DNA from: Microbacterium hibisci
GTDB lineage: Bacteria > Actinomycetota > Actinomycetes > Actinomycetales > Microbacteriaceae
Assembly (NCBI RefSeq): GCF_015278255.1
Contig: NZ_JADIJC010000001.1
Coordinates: forward strand, 620,001 to 684,000
Direction of reading: 5' to 3'
Length of the DNA: 64,000 nucleotides
Shown here: piece by piece, positions 45,972-56,559 of the stretch
How positions within the stretch are numbered: position 1 is the stretch's first letter
Layout of the letters: every line of letters begins with the position of its first letter
Position numbers and translations under genes: made by a program
Notes under the pieces: generated by a model
What the model saw: only the letters and a program-made list of their open reading frames with translations
Databases searched by the model: none
Told to the model about the DNA's origin: nothing

Positions 45972-46466
45972 TCACCCCGCGGGTGGTGCCTGCTTCTCGT
46001 TGATGATGATGACCTCGCGCTCGGCCGCCTGCGGTGCGTCGGCCTGCGCCGGGATGTACGCGACGCCCTCCGACGTGCGCAGGACGAAGCGGGAGGGCCG
46101 CGCCTCGCTCCACAGCTGCCACAGCGCGAGCCAGAAGAGCCCGACGCCGACGAGGATCGTCACCACCATCACCGGCGCCCACCACGATTCGGCGAAGAAC
46201 CCGAGGGAGATCACGAGTCCGTGCCAGACCGTGAACCCGAGCACGTCCCACCACGAGACCGCGCGATGCGCACGGACCGTCCCGCGTGCGCGGACGAGAA
46301 GCGTGAGCAGCAGCTGCCACAGGAAGACGCCCGGGATGGCGAGGAACAGCACCCAGAGGAACGCCCATCCGCCGGCGTTGAAGACGGCCCAGCCGACCAG
46401 CAGCCACAGCGGCAGCAGGAAGGCGGCGGGAATGAGCCAGCCGAAGAACGCGCGACGCAGCCACAT
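45972..46466 (-). CDS. Multi-pass membrane protein of unknown function
   Basis: A 164-aa protein with four hydrophobic segments (FFGWLIPAAFLLPLWLLVGW, FLWVLFLAIPGVFLWQLLLTLL, WWDVLGFTVWHGLVISLGFF and WWAPVMVVTILVGVGLFWLALW) and a cytoplasmic tail of ~40 residues. It is Trp-rich. No transport or enzyme motif is visible. TAGCAT lies 7 nt before the ATG, indicating a leaderless transcript. Divergent from map. Confidence 0.8.
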   Translation of the reverse strand: MWLRRAFFGWLIPAAFLLPLWLLVGWAVFNAGGWAFLWVLFLAIPGVFLWQLLLTLLVRARGTVRAHRAVSWWDVLGFTVWHGLVISLGFFAESWWAPVMVVTILVGVGLFWLALWQLWSEARPSRFVLRTSEGVAYIPAQADAPQAAEREVIIINEKQAPPAG

Positions 46467-46473
46467 GCCTCCG

Positions 46474-46479
46474 ATGCTA
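46474..46479 (-). promoter_or_regulatory. -10 element of the membrane protein gene (leaderless)
   Basis: Minus-strand TAGCAT followed by 7 nt and the ATG at 46466. Confidence 0.5.
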
Positions 46480-46584
46480 CGCCCGCGAGGCTCAGCCGTG
46501 GTGCGGTCCCGCGCGGCGCGGAGCATCCTCCCAGCCCCACGTCTGCGGGTCCGACAGAATGGAGGGGGAACGAGAGGAATCCAC

Positions 46585-47367
46585 ATGATCGAGTTGCGCA
46601 CGCCTGCCGAGATCGAGGCGATGAAGCCCGCCGGGCGATTCGTCGCCGAGACGCTCGCGACGCTGCGCGACGAGACGAAGGTGGGTACCAACCTGCTGGC
46701 CATCGATCGTCGTGCGCACGACCTCATCCGCCGCGCGGGCGCTGAGTCCTGCTACATCGACTACCACCCGTCGTTCGGTGCGAGCCCGTTCGGCAAGGTC
46801 ATCTGCACGTCGGTCAACGACGCGGTCCTCCACGGGCTCCCGTTCGACTACACCCTCCGCGACGGCGACCTCGTGTCGCTGGACTTCGCGGTGTCGATCG
46901 ACGGGTGGGTGGCCGACTCAGCCGTCTCGTTCGTCGTCGGCACGCCGCGCGACGAGGACCTCGCCTTGATCGACACGACCGAGCGCGCGCTCGACGCGGC
47001 GATCTCCGCGGCGACGGTCGGCAACCGCATCGGCGACATCTCCGCGGCCATCGCGGCCATCGCACACGACGACGGGTACTCGATCAACACCGACTTCGGC
47101 GGGCACGGCGTCGGCCGCGAGATGCACGGCGATCCCCACGTGGCCAACGACGGCAAGGCCGGCCGCGGCTACCCGCTGCGCGCGGGCCTGGTGCTGGCGC
47201 TGGAACCGTGGTTCCTGCTGACCACGGACCAGCTCGTGACCGACCCCGACGGATGGACGCTCCGCTCGGTCGACGGCTCGCGAGGCGCCCATTCCGAGCA
47301 CACGGTGGCGATCACGGAGGACGGCCCGGTCGTCCTGACGGATCGTTCCTGGCTCGGCGTCCGCTGA
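46585..47367 (+). CDS. map: Type I methionine aminopeptidase
   Basis: A 260-aa pita-bread metalloprotease that removes N-terminal Met. Metal ligands are seen in LVSLDFAVSIDGWVADSAVSF (two Asp), FGGHGVGREMHGDPHV (His), LALEPWFLL (Glu) and HSEHTVAITEDG (Glu). The substrate His lies in IDYHPSFGASPFGKVICTSVND. ATG 46585 has GAGAGGAA upstream. It converges with treZ with only 2 bp between stop codons. A second map copy may exist near secY, as in many actinobacteria. Confidence 0.95.
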   Translation: MIELRTPAEIEAMKPAGRFVAETLATLRDETKVGTNLLAIDRRAHDLIRRAGAESCYIDYHPSFGASPFGKVICTSVNDAVLHGLPFDYTLRDGDLVSLDFAVSIDGWVADSAVSFVVGTPRDEDLALIDTTERALDAAISAATVGNRIGDISAAIAAIAHDDGYSINTDFGGHGVGREMHGDPHVANDGKAGRGYPLRAGLVLALEPWFLLTTDQLVTDPDGWTLRSVDGSRGAHSEHTVAITEDGPVVLTDRSWLGVR

Positions 47368-47369
47368 GC

Positions 47370-49103
47370 TCAGCCCGCAGTCCGGGTGACGACGACCGCC
47401 GACCGGGGCGGCAGCGAGAGCTCGCCGCCCCGGATCGCCGCGTCGGCACGCGTCGCCAGGATCACCTCGTCGGCGCCGTCCGCGGGAAGGCGCGCGGCGT
47501 CGATCGCGAAGTTCACCACGATCTCGGACCGGCCGCGGCGCAGCCGGAACCACTTCCGCCCCTCGTCGGCCGAAGCCTGGAGCGCGCGGAAGTCGGGGTC
47601 GCCGAACTCCGGCCGTGCCCGCCGCAGCGCGATGAGCTCCCGGTAGAGACCGAGGATGCGGCCGTGGACGCCGTCGTCCTTCTCGTCCCAGCGCAGCTTT
47701 GACCGCCGGAAGGTCTCCGGATCCTGCGGATCGGGCACGAGCGTCTCGTCCCACCCCATGCGTGCGAACTCCGCCTTCCGGCCACGCGCGGTGGCCTCGC
47801 CGAGCTCGGGCTCGGGGTGCGAGGTGAAGAACTGCCACGGCGTGGACGCGGCCCACTCCTCACCCATGAACAGCATCGGAGTGAACGGCGACAGCACGGT
47901 GAGCACAGCGGCGATCGCCAGGCCGCCCTCGTCCAGCGACTGCGAGAGCCGGTCGCCGGCTGCGCGATTGCCGATCTGATCGTGGTCCTGTGAGAAGGTG
48001 ACCAGTCTCCAGGCGGGGATGCGCGGATCGATGGGATGCCCGTGGTTCCGTCCGCGGAACGACGACCAGGTTCCGTCGTGGAAGAACCCGCGGGTGGATG
48101 CCTTGACCAGGGCGCCCAACGGCGCGAAGTCGGCGTAGTACCCAGTGGTCTCGCCGGTGAGGGCGACGTGGAGCGCGTGGTGATAGTCGTCGCTCCACTG
48201 CGCGGTGAGGCCGTATCCGTCGGCCTCCCTCGCGGTGATGAGCCGCGCGTCGTTCATGTCCGATTCGGCGATCAGGCTCAGCGGGCGGCCGAGGTGCGCG
48301 CTGAGGGCGTCCACCGCTTCGGCCAGCTCCTGCAGGATGTGAACCGGGCGATTGTCGGAGAGCGCGTGCACGGCGTCGAGCCGCAGACCATCGACGTGAT
48401 GGTCACGCAGCCACATCAGGGCGTTCTCGGTGATGTAGCGACGCACCTCCGATTCGTCGAGGTCGATCGACGAGCCCCAGGTGTTCGCCTCCGCATCTCG
48501 CAGGTACGGCCCGAACTCGGGGAGATAGTTGCCGCTCGGCCCCAGGTGGTTGTAAACGACGTCCTGGATGACCCCGATGCCCGCCCGGTGGCACGCGTCG
48601 ACGAAGCGCTGGTAGGCGGCTGGTCCCCCGTAGGCCTCGTGCACGGTGTACCAGAGCACGCCGTCGTAGCCCCAGTTGTGGACGCCGTTGAAGCCGTTGA
48701 CCGGCAGCAGTTCCACGAAGTCGACGCCGAGGTCGACGAGGTGGCCGAGCCGCTCCGCGGCCGCATCCAGCGTCCCCTCCGGCGTGAAGGTGCCGAGGTG
48801 GAGCTCGTACACGAGTCCGCCGGCCAGCTGCCGTCCTGTCCACGCGTCATCCCGCCACGCGTGAGCGCCGGGATCGAAGACGGCGCTGAGGTCGTGGACT
48901 CCGCGAGGCTGTCGCCTCGAGCGGGGATCGGGCCGCGCGGTGCCGGCGTCGTCGAGCACGAAGCCGTACTCCTCCCCCGGTTCGAGCTCGACGTCGGCGC
49001 GCCACCAGCCCCCGTCGCGCGGCTCCATCGCAAGATCGTCGCCCCGGCTCGGGGCGCGCAGCGCCACCGCGGCGGCCCGCGGTGCCCAGACCTCGGGGAT
49101 CAC
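47370..49103 (-). CDS. treZ: Malto-oligosyltrehalose trehalohydrolase TreZ
   Basis: A 577-aa GH13 enzyme that releases trehalose from malto-oligosyltrehalose. Catalytic residues are in [13 protein letters not shown] (Asp nucleophile), [14 protein letters not shown] (Glu) and [12 protein letters not shown] (Asp). The family patterns [18 protein letters not shown] and [13 protein letters not shown] are present. It starts with GTG at 49103, overlapping treY by 4 nt (GTGA). Last gene of treX-treY-treZ. Confidence 0.95.
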   Translation of the reverse strand: MIPEVWAPRAAAVALRAPSRGDDLAMEPRDGGWWRADVELEPGEEYGFVLDDAGTARPDPRSRRQPRGVHDLSAVFDPGAHAWRDDAWTGRQLAGGLVYELHLGTFTPEGTLDAAAERLGHLVDLGVDFVELLPVNGFNGVHNWGYDGVLWYTVHEAYGGPAAYQRFVDACHRAGIGVIQDVVYNHLGPSGNYLPEFGPYLRDAEANTWGSSIDLDESEVRRYITENALMWLRDHHVDGLRLDAVHALSDNRPVHILQELAEAVDALSAHLGRPLSLIAESDMNDARLITAREADGYGLTAQWSDDYHHALHVALTGETTGYYADFAPLGALVKASTRGFFHDGTWSSFRGRNHGHPIDPRIPAWRLVTFSQDHDQIGNRAAGDRLSQSLDEGGLAIAAVLTVLSPFTPMLFMGEEWAASTPWQFFTSHPEPELGEATARGRKAEFARMGWDETLVPDPQDPETFRRSKLRWDEKDDGVHGRILGLYRELIALRRARPEFGDPDFRALQASADEGRKWFRLRRGRSEIVVNFAIDAARLPADGADEVILATRADAAIRGGELSLPPRSAVVVTRTAG

Positions 49104-51442
49104 GAGGCGTCCTCCGCCACGAGCAGGGCGACCGGATAGAGATCCAGCAGTTCCGCGAGACGGATGCCGCCGGAGAACGTCCGTCCGGTGAGCACATCGG
49201 TCGTGGGTCCGCTGTGGCGCAGAAGCATGGTGTCCTCCCAGGGCGAGCCGTCGACCGCCCCGCGGGCGGCGAGGGCCACGGGCAGCCGCGTGGCCACGGC
49301 GACGGCGCCGCCGCGGTCCACGGCGATGGCGTGATCCGCCGCCGCGCCGACGACCGTCATCGGCGTGTACCGCGTGAACAGTTCCGGCCGGTCTCGGCGC
49401 AGCCGGAGCGTGCGCGAGGTCACGAGGAGCTTCGCCGCGCCGGTGCGGTCGACGACCGGCTGCTCCCCGGCGTCGATCCGCGCGAGCAGTCGCCACCGCT
49501 CGTCGAAGTCGACGGCGCGCCGGTTGTCGGGGTCGACGAGGCTCTGCTCCCACAGCTCGCTGCCCTGATACACGTCGGGCACTCCGGGCCCGGCGAGCTG
49601 GAGGAGCTTCGCCGAGAGCGAGTTCGACCAGCCGGCGCCCTCGATCTCCGACACGAAGGACTCGACGCGCGCGGCGACGTCGGGGTCGTCGAAGGCCGCG
49701 TCCACCACGGCGTGCATCCGTCGCTCGAAATCCGCGTCGGGTGCGAGCCACGTCGTCGCCTCGCCGGCTTCACGGGCGGCCTTCTCGGCATAGGCGTGCA
49801 GACGCTCGCGCGTCGCGGGCCAGGCGCCGATGATCGCCTGCCAGAGCAGGGCGTCGAAGGGACCGTGACCGGTGGTCGCGGCATCCGTCAGCTCGTCCAG
49901 CACCTCCGCCCACCGCTCGGGGATCTCGGAGAGCACCGACAGACGGGCTCGCACGTCCTCGCCGCGCTTGGTGTCGTGGGTCGAGAGCGTCGTCATCGAG
50001 TGGGGCCAGGACGCATGGCGAGCCGCCTGCGCGGCGTGGAATCCGCTGACCGGGAGAGCAAAGACCGACGGATCGGCGCCCACCTCGGTGAGCGTGCCCA
50101 GCCGGGTGGCGCGGTAGAAGGCGGTGTCTTCCACGCCCTTGGCCATCACCATGCCGCTCGTCTGCTGGAAACGGAGGGCGGCCGGATGCCCCGGATCGAA
50201 GAGCGACGGCAGCACGGCGTCGATCGCGGCCACGAGGTCGGGCCGGGCGGCGCGCGCCTGCGCGGCCGCCTGAGCGAGGTGATCGGCGCCGGCGGGAAGG
50301 TACGACCGGTAGACGGGGAATCGCGCCAGGAGCTCCACGAGCGCGTCTTCCACGGAGGCCTCGTCCGCCGAGCCGAGGTCGCGCGCGAGCCGGCGGACCT
50401 CCGAGCGCAGGATGCCCTCGCCGATCGCGCGCTTGGTGCCCGCGATGATCTCCGGCCAGGGCTGGGCGTCGGGAAGCCCGGATCGCGCGCGCAGCCGGGC
50501 GTCCAGCGCGTCCAGCGCCGCTTCGCCGCGTGGATCGACGAACACGCGATCGAGGTCGGCGAGGGCGTCGTACCCCGTGGTGCCGTCCGCGGCGAAGAAC
50601 TGCGGCAGGGCCTCGCCGTGCTCCAGGATCTTCTCCACGAGCACATAGGCACCGCCCGTGAGCGCGTCGAGGCGCTCGAGGTATTCGACCGGGGCGCGCA
50701 GTCCGTCGGGATGATCGACGCGGAGACCGTCGACCAGCCCCTCCTCGAACCAGCGACGGATCTCGACGTGGGTCTCGTCGAACACCGTCTGGTCCTCGAC
50801 GCGCGCGGCGGCGAGACTCGACACCCCGAAGAAGCGGCGATAGTTCAGGTCGTCCGCCTCACGACGCCACGCCATGAGCTCGTAGTGCTGCCGCCCGTGC
50901 ACCGTGAGCACGTCGTCCCGGTCGGACACCGTTCCGGGGGCAAGCGGGAAGCTGTGGTCGTAGTACCTCAGCTCGCCCTCCTCGACGCGGAGCGCGCCCG
51001 AGGCGGCCGCCTCCTCGATCCCCTCTCCGAGCACCGGGAGCCGCACCTTGCCGCCGCCGAAATCCCAGTCGATGTCGAAGACGGTCGCATAGCGCGAGGA
51101 GCGGCCGTGGGCGAGGACGTCCCACCACCAGCGATTCTCAGCGGGACGGGCGACGCCGACGTGGTTCGGAACGATGTCGACGAGCACGCCGCGCCCGGCA
51201 TCGTGGAACACGCGCGACGTGCGTTCCAGCGCCGCGGCGCCGCCGCGTGCCGGGTCGACACTCGTGGGATCGACCACGTCGTAGCCGTGGTCCGATCCCT
51301 CCGACGCGGTGAGGAGCGGCGAGAAGTACACCCAGTCGACCCCGAGGTCGCTCAGATACTCCTCGAGTGCGGCGGCGTCGTCGAGCGTGAACGACGACCG
51401 GATCTGCAGGCGGTACGTCGAGGTCGGGCGGCGCGTGCGCAC
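49100..51442 (-). CDS. treY: Malto-oligosyltrehalose synthase TreY
   Basis: A 780-aa GH13 enzyme that turns the terminal alpha-1,4 linkage of a maltodextrin into alpha,alpha-1,1. The N-terminal [39 protein letters not shown], then [13 protein letters not shown] and VDIVPNHVG are diagnostic. Catalytic residues lie in [14 protein letters not shown] (Asp) and [15 protein letters not shown] (Glu). The GTG at 51442 is preceded by GAGAGGAG and is 12 bp after treX. Length fits (about 770-780 aa). Confidence 0.95.
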   Translation of the reverse strand: MRTRRPTSTYRLQIRSSFTLDDAAALEEYLSDLGVDWVYFSPLLTASEGSDHGYDVVDPTSVDPARGGAAALERTSRVFHDAGRGVLVDIVPNHVGVARPAENRWWWDVLAHGRSSRYATVFDIDWDFGGGKVRLPVLGEGIEEAAASGALRVEEGELRYYDHSFPLAPGTVSDRDDVLTVHGRQHYELMAWRREADDLNYRRFFGVSSLAAARVEDQTVFDETHVEIRRWFEEGLVDGLRVDHPDGLRAPVEYLERLDALTGGAYVLVEKILEHGEALPQFFAADGTTGYDALADLDRVFVDPRGEAALDALDARLRARSGLPDAQPWPEIIAGTKRAIGEGILRSEVRRLARDLGSADEASVEDALVELLARFPVYRSYLPAGADHLAQAAAQARAARPDLVAAIDAVLPSLFDPGHPAALRFQQTSGMVMAKGVEDTAFYRATRLGTLTEVGADPSVFALPVSGFHAAQAARHASWPHSMTTLSTHDTKRGEDVRARLSVLSEIPERWAEVLDELTDAATTGHGPFDALLWQAIIGAWPATRERLHAYAEKAAREAGEATTWLAPDADFERRMHAVVDAAFDDPDVAARVESFVSEIEGAGWSNSLSAKLLQLAGPGVPDVYQGSELWEQSLVDPDNRRAVDFDERWRLLARIDAGEQPVVDRTGAAKLLVTSRTLRLRRDRPELFTRYTPMTVVGAAADHAIAVDRGGAVAVATRLPVALAARGAVDGSPWEDTMLLRHSGPTTDVLTGRTFSGGIRLAELLDLYPVALLVAEDAS

Positions 51443-51453
51443 GGCGGCTCCTC

Positions 51454-53667
51454 TCAGCGGCTGAGCTCGGGGCGCGGCGCGGCGCCGGGCACCTCGTCCG
51501 CTCCTGCCACCGAGGTGACGGCGAGCGACGCGGCGACGGAGTGGTCGACCTCCGGTTCGGGCAGATCGTGCTGGCGCAGCACCATCAGCGAACGCGCCTG
51601 CACCGACAGGGTCGATCCCGGGACCACCGGCTCGGTGTTGGCGTGCACTCCCGCGGTGTCGACGATCACGTCCCACTCGGGGCTGAACTCGACCTCGGGG
51701 ATCAGGAAGTCGACGTGGTCGTCACCCGCGTTGAACAGCACGATGAAGTGGTCGTCGGTGATCGGCTCGCCCCGACGGTCTCGCTCGCGGATGCCGTCGC
51801 CGTTGAGGAACACCGCGACGGCACGCCCGAAGCCCGAATCCCAGTCCTCCGGCTGCATCTGCGTGCCGTCCGGCCGGGCCCACACGATGTCGGGAAGCGG
51901 CGCCCCCTCCTCTCGGCGCACCGGCCGTCCGTCGAAGAATCGACGGCGACGGAAGGTCGGGTGCTCGCGACGCAGGCGGGCGAGAGCTGCGGTGAACTCC
52001 ACGAGCGGCTGGTCCGGCGCCGACCAGTCGACCCAGGTGAGCTCGTTGTCCTGTGCGTAGCCGTTGTTGTTGCCGCGCTGGGTTCGGCCGAGCTCGTCAC
52101 CGTGCAGCAGCATCGGCACGCCCTGCGACAGCAGCAGCGTCGCGATGAAGTTGCGCTGCTGACGTGCGCGGAGGGCGAGGATCGAGGGATCGTCGGTCGG
52201 CCCTTCGGCGCCGCCGTTCCACGAGCGGTTGTCGTCGGCACCGTCGCGGCCGTCCTCGCCGTTGGCGTCGTTGTGCTTCTCGTTGTACGAGACGAGATCG
52301 CGCAGCGTGAAGCCGTCGTGGGCAGTGACGAAGTTGATGGATGCCACGGGCCGGCGTCCCGAGTGCTCGTACAGGTCGGCCGAACCGGTGAGGCGAGAGG
52401 CGAACTCGCCCAGGGTAGCGGGCTCGCCGCGCCAGAAGTCCCGCACCGTGTCGCGGTACTTGCCGTTCCACTCGGTCCACTGCGGCGGGAAGTTGCCGAC
52501 CTGATACCCGCCGGGCCCGACGTCCCACGGCTCGGCGATCAGCTTGACCTGCGAGACCACCGGATCCTGCTGCACGAGCTCGAAGAACGCCGCCAGGCGG
52601 TCGACCTCGTAGAACTCTCGCGCGAGCGTCGAGGCCAGGTCGAAGCGGAAGCCGTCGACGTGCATCTCGAGCACCCAGTAGCGCAGCGAGTCCATGATCA
52701 GCTGCAGCGTGTGCGGGTTGCCGACGTTGAGGCTGTTGCCGGTGCCCGTGTAGTCGGTGTAGTAGCGCTTGTCGTCCTCTTCGAGCCGGTAGTACGCCTC
52801 GTTGTCGATGCCCCGCATCGACAGCGTCGGGCCGAGGTGATTGCCCTCCGCGGTGTGGTTGTAGACCACGTCGAGGATCACTTCGATCCCGGCCGCGTGC
52901 AGGGCCTTCACCATCGCCTTGAACTCCTGCACCTGCTGGCCGCGCTGGCCGCTGGAGGAGTAGGTGTTCTGCGGCGCAAGGAACGCGATGGTGTTATAGC
53001 CCCAGTAGTTCGAGAGGCCCTTCTCCTCGAGGACGGAGTCGTTGACGAACTGATGCACCGGCATCAGCTCGATCGCCGTCACCCCGAGCTTCTGCAGGTG
53101 CTCGATGATCGCGGGGTGCGCGATCGCGCTGTAGGTGCCGCGGATCTCCTCGGGCACCGCCGGGTGCAGCTGAGTGAGACCGCGCACGTGCGCCTCGTAG
53201 ATGAGCGACTCCGAGTAGGGCGTCTTCGGCAGGCGGTCGCCGCTCCAGTCGAAGTACGGGTTCACGACGACGCCCATCATCTGCTGTGCGGCCGAGTCCT
53301 CGTCGTTGCGCGACTCGGGGTCGCCGAAGTCGTAGCCGAAGACCGCCTGGCCCCACTCCACCTGTCCTTCGACGGCTTTGGCATACGGGTCGAGCACGAG
53401 CTTGTTGGGGTTGAACCGCTTGCCGTCGGCCGGATCGTACTCGCCGTGGACGCGGTAGCCGTAACGCTGACCGGGCTGCACCGAGGGGAGGTACCCGTGG
53501 TGCACGAAGGCATCCACGTCCAGCAGCTCGACGCGCGTCTCCACGCCGTCGTCGTCGAACAGACACAGCTCGATGCGCTCGGCGCCTTCGCTGTAGAGCG
53601 CGAAGTTCGTGCCGCTTCCGTCGAAGGTGGCGCCCAACGGATACGGGGAACCGGGCCAGATCTGCAT
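51454..53667 (-). CDS. treX: Glycogen debranching enzyme GlgX/TreX
   Basis: A 737-aa isoamylase-type GH13 enzyme. It begins WPGSPYPLGATFDGSGTNFALYS, the classical GlgX/TreX N-terminus. The barrel has VVYNHTAEGNHLGP, HVDGFRFDLAST (Asp343), VKLIAEPWDVGPGGYQ (Glu379) and VTAHDGFTLRDLVSY. It supplies linear maltodextrins from glycogen to TreY and TreZ, and heads that operon. GGAGG before the ATG marks the start, and a TAGGGT hexamer ~27 nt upstream may be its -10. It is the more typical of the two debranching enzymes in this window. Confidence 0.95.
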   Translation of the reverse strand: MQIWPGSPYPLGATFDGSGTNFALYSEGAERIELCLFDDDGVETRVELLDVDAFVHHGYLPSVQPGQRYGYRVHGEYDPADGKRFNPNKLVLDPYAKAVEGQVEWGQAVFGYDFGDPESRNDEDSAAQQMMGVVVNPYFDWSGDRLPKTPYSESLIYEAHVRGLTQLHPAVPEEIRGTYSAIAHPAIIEHLQKLGVTAIELMPVHQFVNDSVLEEKGLSNYWGYNTIAFLAPQNTYSSSGQRGQQVQEFKAMVKALHAAGIEVILDVVYNHTAEGNHLGPTLSMRGIDNEAYYRLEEDDKRYYTDYTGTGNSLNVGNPHTLQLIMDSLRYWVLEMHVDGFRFDLASTLAREFYEVDRLAAFFELVQQDPVVSQVKLIAEPWDVGPGGYQVGNFPPQWTEWNGKYRDTVRDFWRGEPATLGEFASRLTGSADLYEHSGRRPVASINFVTAHDGFTLRDLVSYNEKHNDANGEDGRDGADDNRSWNGGAEGPTDDPSILALRARQQRNFIATLLLSQGVPMLLHGDELGRTQRGNNNGYAQDNELTWVDWSAPDQPLVEFTAALARLRREHPTFRRRRFFDGRPVRREEGAPLPDIVWARPDGTQMQPEDWDSGFGRAVAVFLNGDGIRERDRRGEPITDDHFIVLFNAGDDHVDFLIPEVEFSPEWDVIVDTAGVHANTEPVVPGSTLSVQARSLMVLRQHDLPEPEVDHSVAASLAVTSVAGADEVPGAAPRPELSR

Positions 53668-53821
53668 GCGACCTCCATTTCGGCAGGGCCTTCACCCTAG
53701 CGTTCCGGGGCGAACCGGAGTCTCGGCTGGCGCGAACGCCGCGGACACGGTAAGCGCCCGGCGTGAGGCATCCGTTCTCACATCACCGCGGCGAGGCGTG
53801 TGAGAGAAACGTTCGCTCGGG

Positions 53822-53865
53822 GTAACCCCCGCCGTCCGGGAGGTGAAACACCGCGCTCGTAGCGT
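53822..53865 (+). promoter_or_regulatory. nirB promoter: GTAACC-N17-GAAACACC-N7-TAGCGT
   Basis: GTAACC (53822-53827), GAAACACC (53845-53852) and TAGCGT (53860-53865, likely -10). The same three blocks with identical spacing occur upstream of narK (59755-59798). GTnAC and GAAAC resemble half-sites of the nitrogen regulator GlnR, but the canonical spacing is different, so the regulator is open. Confidence 0.6.
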
Positions 53866-53901
53866 CTGACATCACCGAGACCTTCGCCACGAGGAGGAGC
53901 C

Positions 53902-56559
53902 ATGGCCCACCGCGACCGTGTCAACAGCCGGAAACATGACGCTGACGCCTCTGCAACATCACCCGCGTACGGTGACGACATGAGCACCAGTCCCGCCCTC
54001 GGCACCCATGTGGTCGTCGTGGGCGCGGGCATGGTCGCCCACCGGTTCGTCGAGAGCCTGCTGAGCCGCGCGGGTGAGGAATGGCGGGTCACCCTCATCG
54101 GCGAGGAGCAGCGGCACCCGTACGACCGCGTCGGCCTCACCGGCTTCTTCGCGGGAGCGTCGGCCGAAGACCTCGAGCTCGAGCGGGCCGTCCTCGAGGA
54201 CGATCGTGTGCGCTTCCTCCGCGGCGACGCCGTCACGCGCGTCGACCGCTCAGCGCGGCGCGTCACCACGCGCAGCGGCACGAGCGTCGCCTACGACCGG
54301 CTGGTGCTGGCGACCGGCTCGTATGCCGCACGGCTCGCGGTCGACGGCTTCGGACTGGAGGGATGCTTCGTCTACCGCACGCTCGACGACGTCGAGAAGC
54401 TGGAGGCGTTCGTGCAGCGTCGCTCGGCCGAGCTCGGCCGACCGCTCATCGGCACCGTGATCGGCGGCGGCCTGCTCGGGCTGGAGGCCGCCGGAGCACT
54501 GCAGGGGCTCGATGTGGACTGCACGGTGGTGCAGTCGTCCGACCGGCTGATGTCGGCGCAGCTCGATCTCGCCGCCGGCAACGCACTGCGCCGTCTCATC
54601 GAGTCGCGCGGCATCAGCGTGAAGACCGAGGCGGTGACCACGCGCCTCGACCCCGACCGATCGGGTCAGGTGACGGGGCTCGAGTTCCGCGACGGCACGT
54701 ACGCCCGCACCGACGTCGTGGTCTTCACCGTCGGCGTGCGGCCCCGGGACGAGCTCGCGCGCGGTGCCGGGCTGGACGTCCACGAGCGCGGCGGCGTGCT
54801 CGTCGACGCCGGGTGCCAGACCTCCGATCCGCGGGTGTTCGCGATCGGCGAGGTCGCCAACTACGACGGCATGTGCGTGGGGCTCGTCGCCCCCGGCTAT
54901 GCCATGGCGGAAGTCGCTGCGACGCGGCTGCTCGGGGGCGAGGCATCCTTCCCCGGATACGACCTCTCCACCAAGCTCAAGCTCTCGGGCGTGGACGTCG
55001 CGAGCTTCGGCGACGCGTTCGCCGAGACGCCCGGGGCGCTCGACGTCACCTACGCGGACCCGGTGGCGGGCGTCTACAAGAAGCTCGTGCTGTCGGACGA
55101 CGCCAAGACGCTCTTGGGCGGCATCCTGGTTGGCGACGCCTCAGCGTACGGGTCGCTCCGTCCCCTCGTTGGCGGCGCGTTGGGCGGCGACCCGGCCGCC
55201 TACCTCATGCCCGAAGGCGGCGTCGCGGCGCCGACCGGCGACCTCCCCGACGAGGCGCTCGTCTGCTCCTGCAACAGCGTCACCGCCGGCGCGATCCGCC
55301 ACGCCGTGCACGAGGACGGCTGCACCGACGTCGCAGGCATCAAGGCCTGCACGAAGGCCGGCGCCGCCTGCGGCTCGTGCGTGATGATGGTCAAGAAGAT
55401 CGTCGGCACCGAGCTGGCCAAGTCGGGTGCGGCGCTGAGCAACGCCATCTGCGAGCACTTCGACATGTCCCGCCGCCAGCTGTTCGACGCTGTGCGCGTC
55501 TCGGGGCTGACCACCTTCAGCGCGGTCATCGATCGCTTCGGGTCCGGACGCGGCTGCGACATCTGCAAGCCCGCTCTCGCCAGCATCCTGTCCACTCTCG
55601 TGCGCGGCCACGTGCTCGACGGCGAGAACGCGACCCTGCAGGACACCAACGACCACGTCATGGCGAACCTCCAGAAGGACGGCAGCTACTCGGTGGTGCC
55701 CCGCATCCCCGGCGGCGAGATCACGCCGGAGGGTCTCCTCATCATCGGCCAGGTCGCGAAGGACTTCGGGCTGTACACCAAGATCACCGGCGGCCAGCGC
55801 ATCGACATGTTCGGCGCGCGGCTGGAGCAGCTCCCCGACATCTGGAAGCGCCTGGTCGACGCGGGCTTCGAGTCCGGGCACGCGTACGGCAAGTCGCTGC
55901 GCACGGTGAAGTCGTGCGTCGGCTCGACCTGGTGCCGTTACGGCGTGCAGGACTCGGTCGGCATGGCCGTCCAGCTGGAGTTGCGATACCGGGGACTGCG
56001 CTCGCCCCACAAGATCAAGCTCGGCGTCTCGGGCTGCGCCCGGGAGTGCGCCGAGGCGCGCGGCAAGGACGTCGGCGTGATCGCGACCGAGTCCGGCTGG
56101 AACATGTACGTCGGCGGCAACGGCGGTTTCACCCCCCGCCACGCGGTGCTGCTGGCCGAAGGCCTGAACGACGACGAGCTGCTGACGGCGATCGACCGCT
56201 TCCTGATGTACTACATCTTCACGGCCGACCGCCTGCAGCGCACCGCGCCGTGGTTCGAGGATCTCGACGGCGGCATCGAGGGTCTGCGCGAGGTGATCTT
56301 CGACGACAGCCTCGGCATCTGCACCGATCTGGACGCGGCCATGGCCGCGCACCTCGACTCCTACGAGGACGAGTGGAAGGCGACGCTCGAAGACCCCGAG
56401 AAGCTCCGCCGCTTCGCCTCGTTCGTGAACGCTCCGACCACGCCCGACCCGTCCCTCGCCTACACCGCCGAGCGCGGACAGCCCCGACCCGCCACCGATG
56501 ACGAGCGCGCCGACTCGCGCGTGCTCATCGCCGGAACGACCCTGGAGGTGCGCCGATGA
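53902..56559 (+). CDS. nirB: NAD(P)H-dependent nitrite reductase, large subunit
   Basis: An 885-aa assimilatory enzyme reducing nitrite to ammonium. FAD (HVVVVGAGMVAHRF) and NAD(P) (GTVIGGGLLGLEAAG) Rossmann motifs are followed by a BFD-type [2Fe-2S] domain (CSCN near 454-456; ACGSC near 485) and a further CDIC near 552. The siroheme/[4Fe-4S] cysteines lie in SCVGSTWC (~672, 678) and SGCARECAEA (~711, 715). ATG 53902 is chosen because AGGAGG lies 4 nt before it; this adds a 26-residue polar extension over ATG 53980, which fits family N-termini better. It is the first gene of nirB-nirD-cobA-hemD. Confidence 0.95.
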   Translation: MAHRDRVNSRKHDADASATSPAYGDDMSTSPALGTHVVVVGAGMVAHRFVESLLSRAGEEWRVTLIGEEQRHPYDRVGLTGFFAGASAEDLELERAVLEDDRVRFLRGDAVTRVDRSARRVTTRSGTSVAYDRLVLATGSYAARLAVDGFGLEGCFVYRTLDDVEKLEAFVQRRSAELGRPLIGTVIGGGLLGLEAAGALQGLDVDCTVVQSSDRLMSAQLDLAAGNALRRLIESRGISVKTEAVTTRLDPDRSGQVTGLEFRDGTYARTDVVVFTVGVRPRDELARGAGLDVHERGGVLVDAGCQTSDPRVFAIGEVANYDGMCVGLVAPGYAMAEVAATRLLGGEASFPGYDLSTKLKLSGVDVASFGDAFAETPGALDVTYADPVAGVYKKLVLSDDAKTLLGGILVGDASAYGSLRPLVGGALGGDPAAYLMPEGGVAAPTGDLPDEALVCSCNSVTAGAIRHAVHEDGCTDVAGIKACTKAGAACGSCVMMVKKIVGTELAKSGAALSNAICEHFDMSRRQLFDAVRVSGLTTFSAVIDRFGSGRGCDICKPALASILSTLVRGHVLDGENATLQDTNDHVMANLQKDGSYSVVPRIPGGEITPEGLLIIGQVAKDFGLYTKITGGQRIDMFGARLEQLPDIWKRLVDAGFESGHAYGKSLRTVKSCVGSTWCRYGVQDSVGMAVQLELRYRGLRSPHKIKLGVSGCARECAEARGKDVGVIATESGWNMYVGGNGGFTPRHAVLLAEGLNDDELLTAIDRFLMYYIFTADRLQRTAPWFEDLDGGIEGLREVIFDDSLGICTDLDAAMAAHLDSYEDEWKATLEDPEKLRRFASFVNAPTTPDPSLAYTAERGQPRPATDDERADSRVLIAGTTLEVRR

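Noticed and set aside
49082..52060. 992-codon plus-strand frame opposite treY and treX
   Set aside because: Composition is that of an antisense shadow; treY and treX on the minus strand account for the region.
53806..53849. Canonical GlnR box (GTnAC-N6-GAAAC) upstream of nirB
   Set aside because: GTAAC and GAAAC are present but 18 nt apart; the extra GAAAC at 53806-53810 is also out of register, so it does not match the published spacing.
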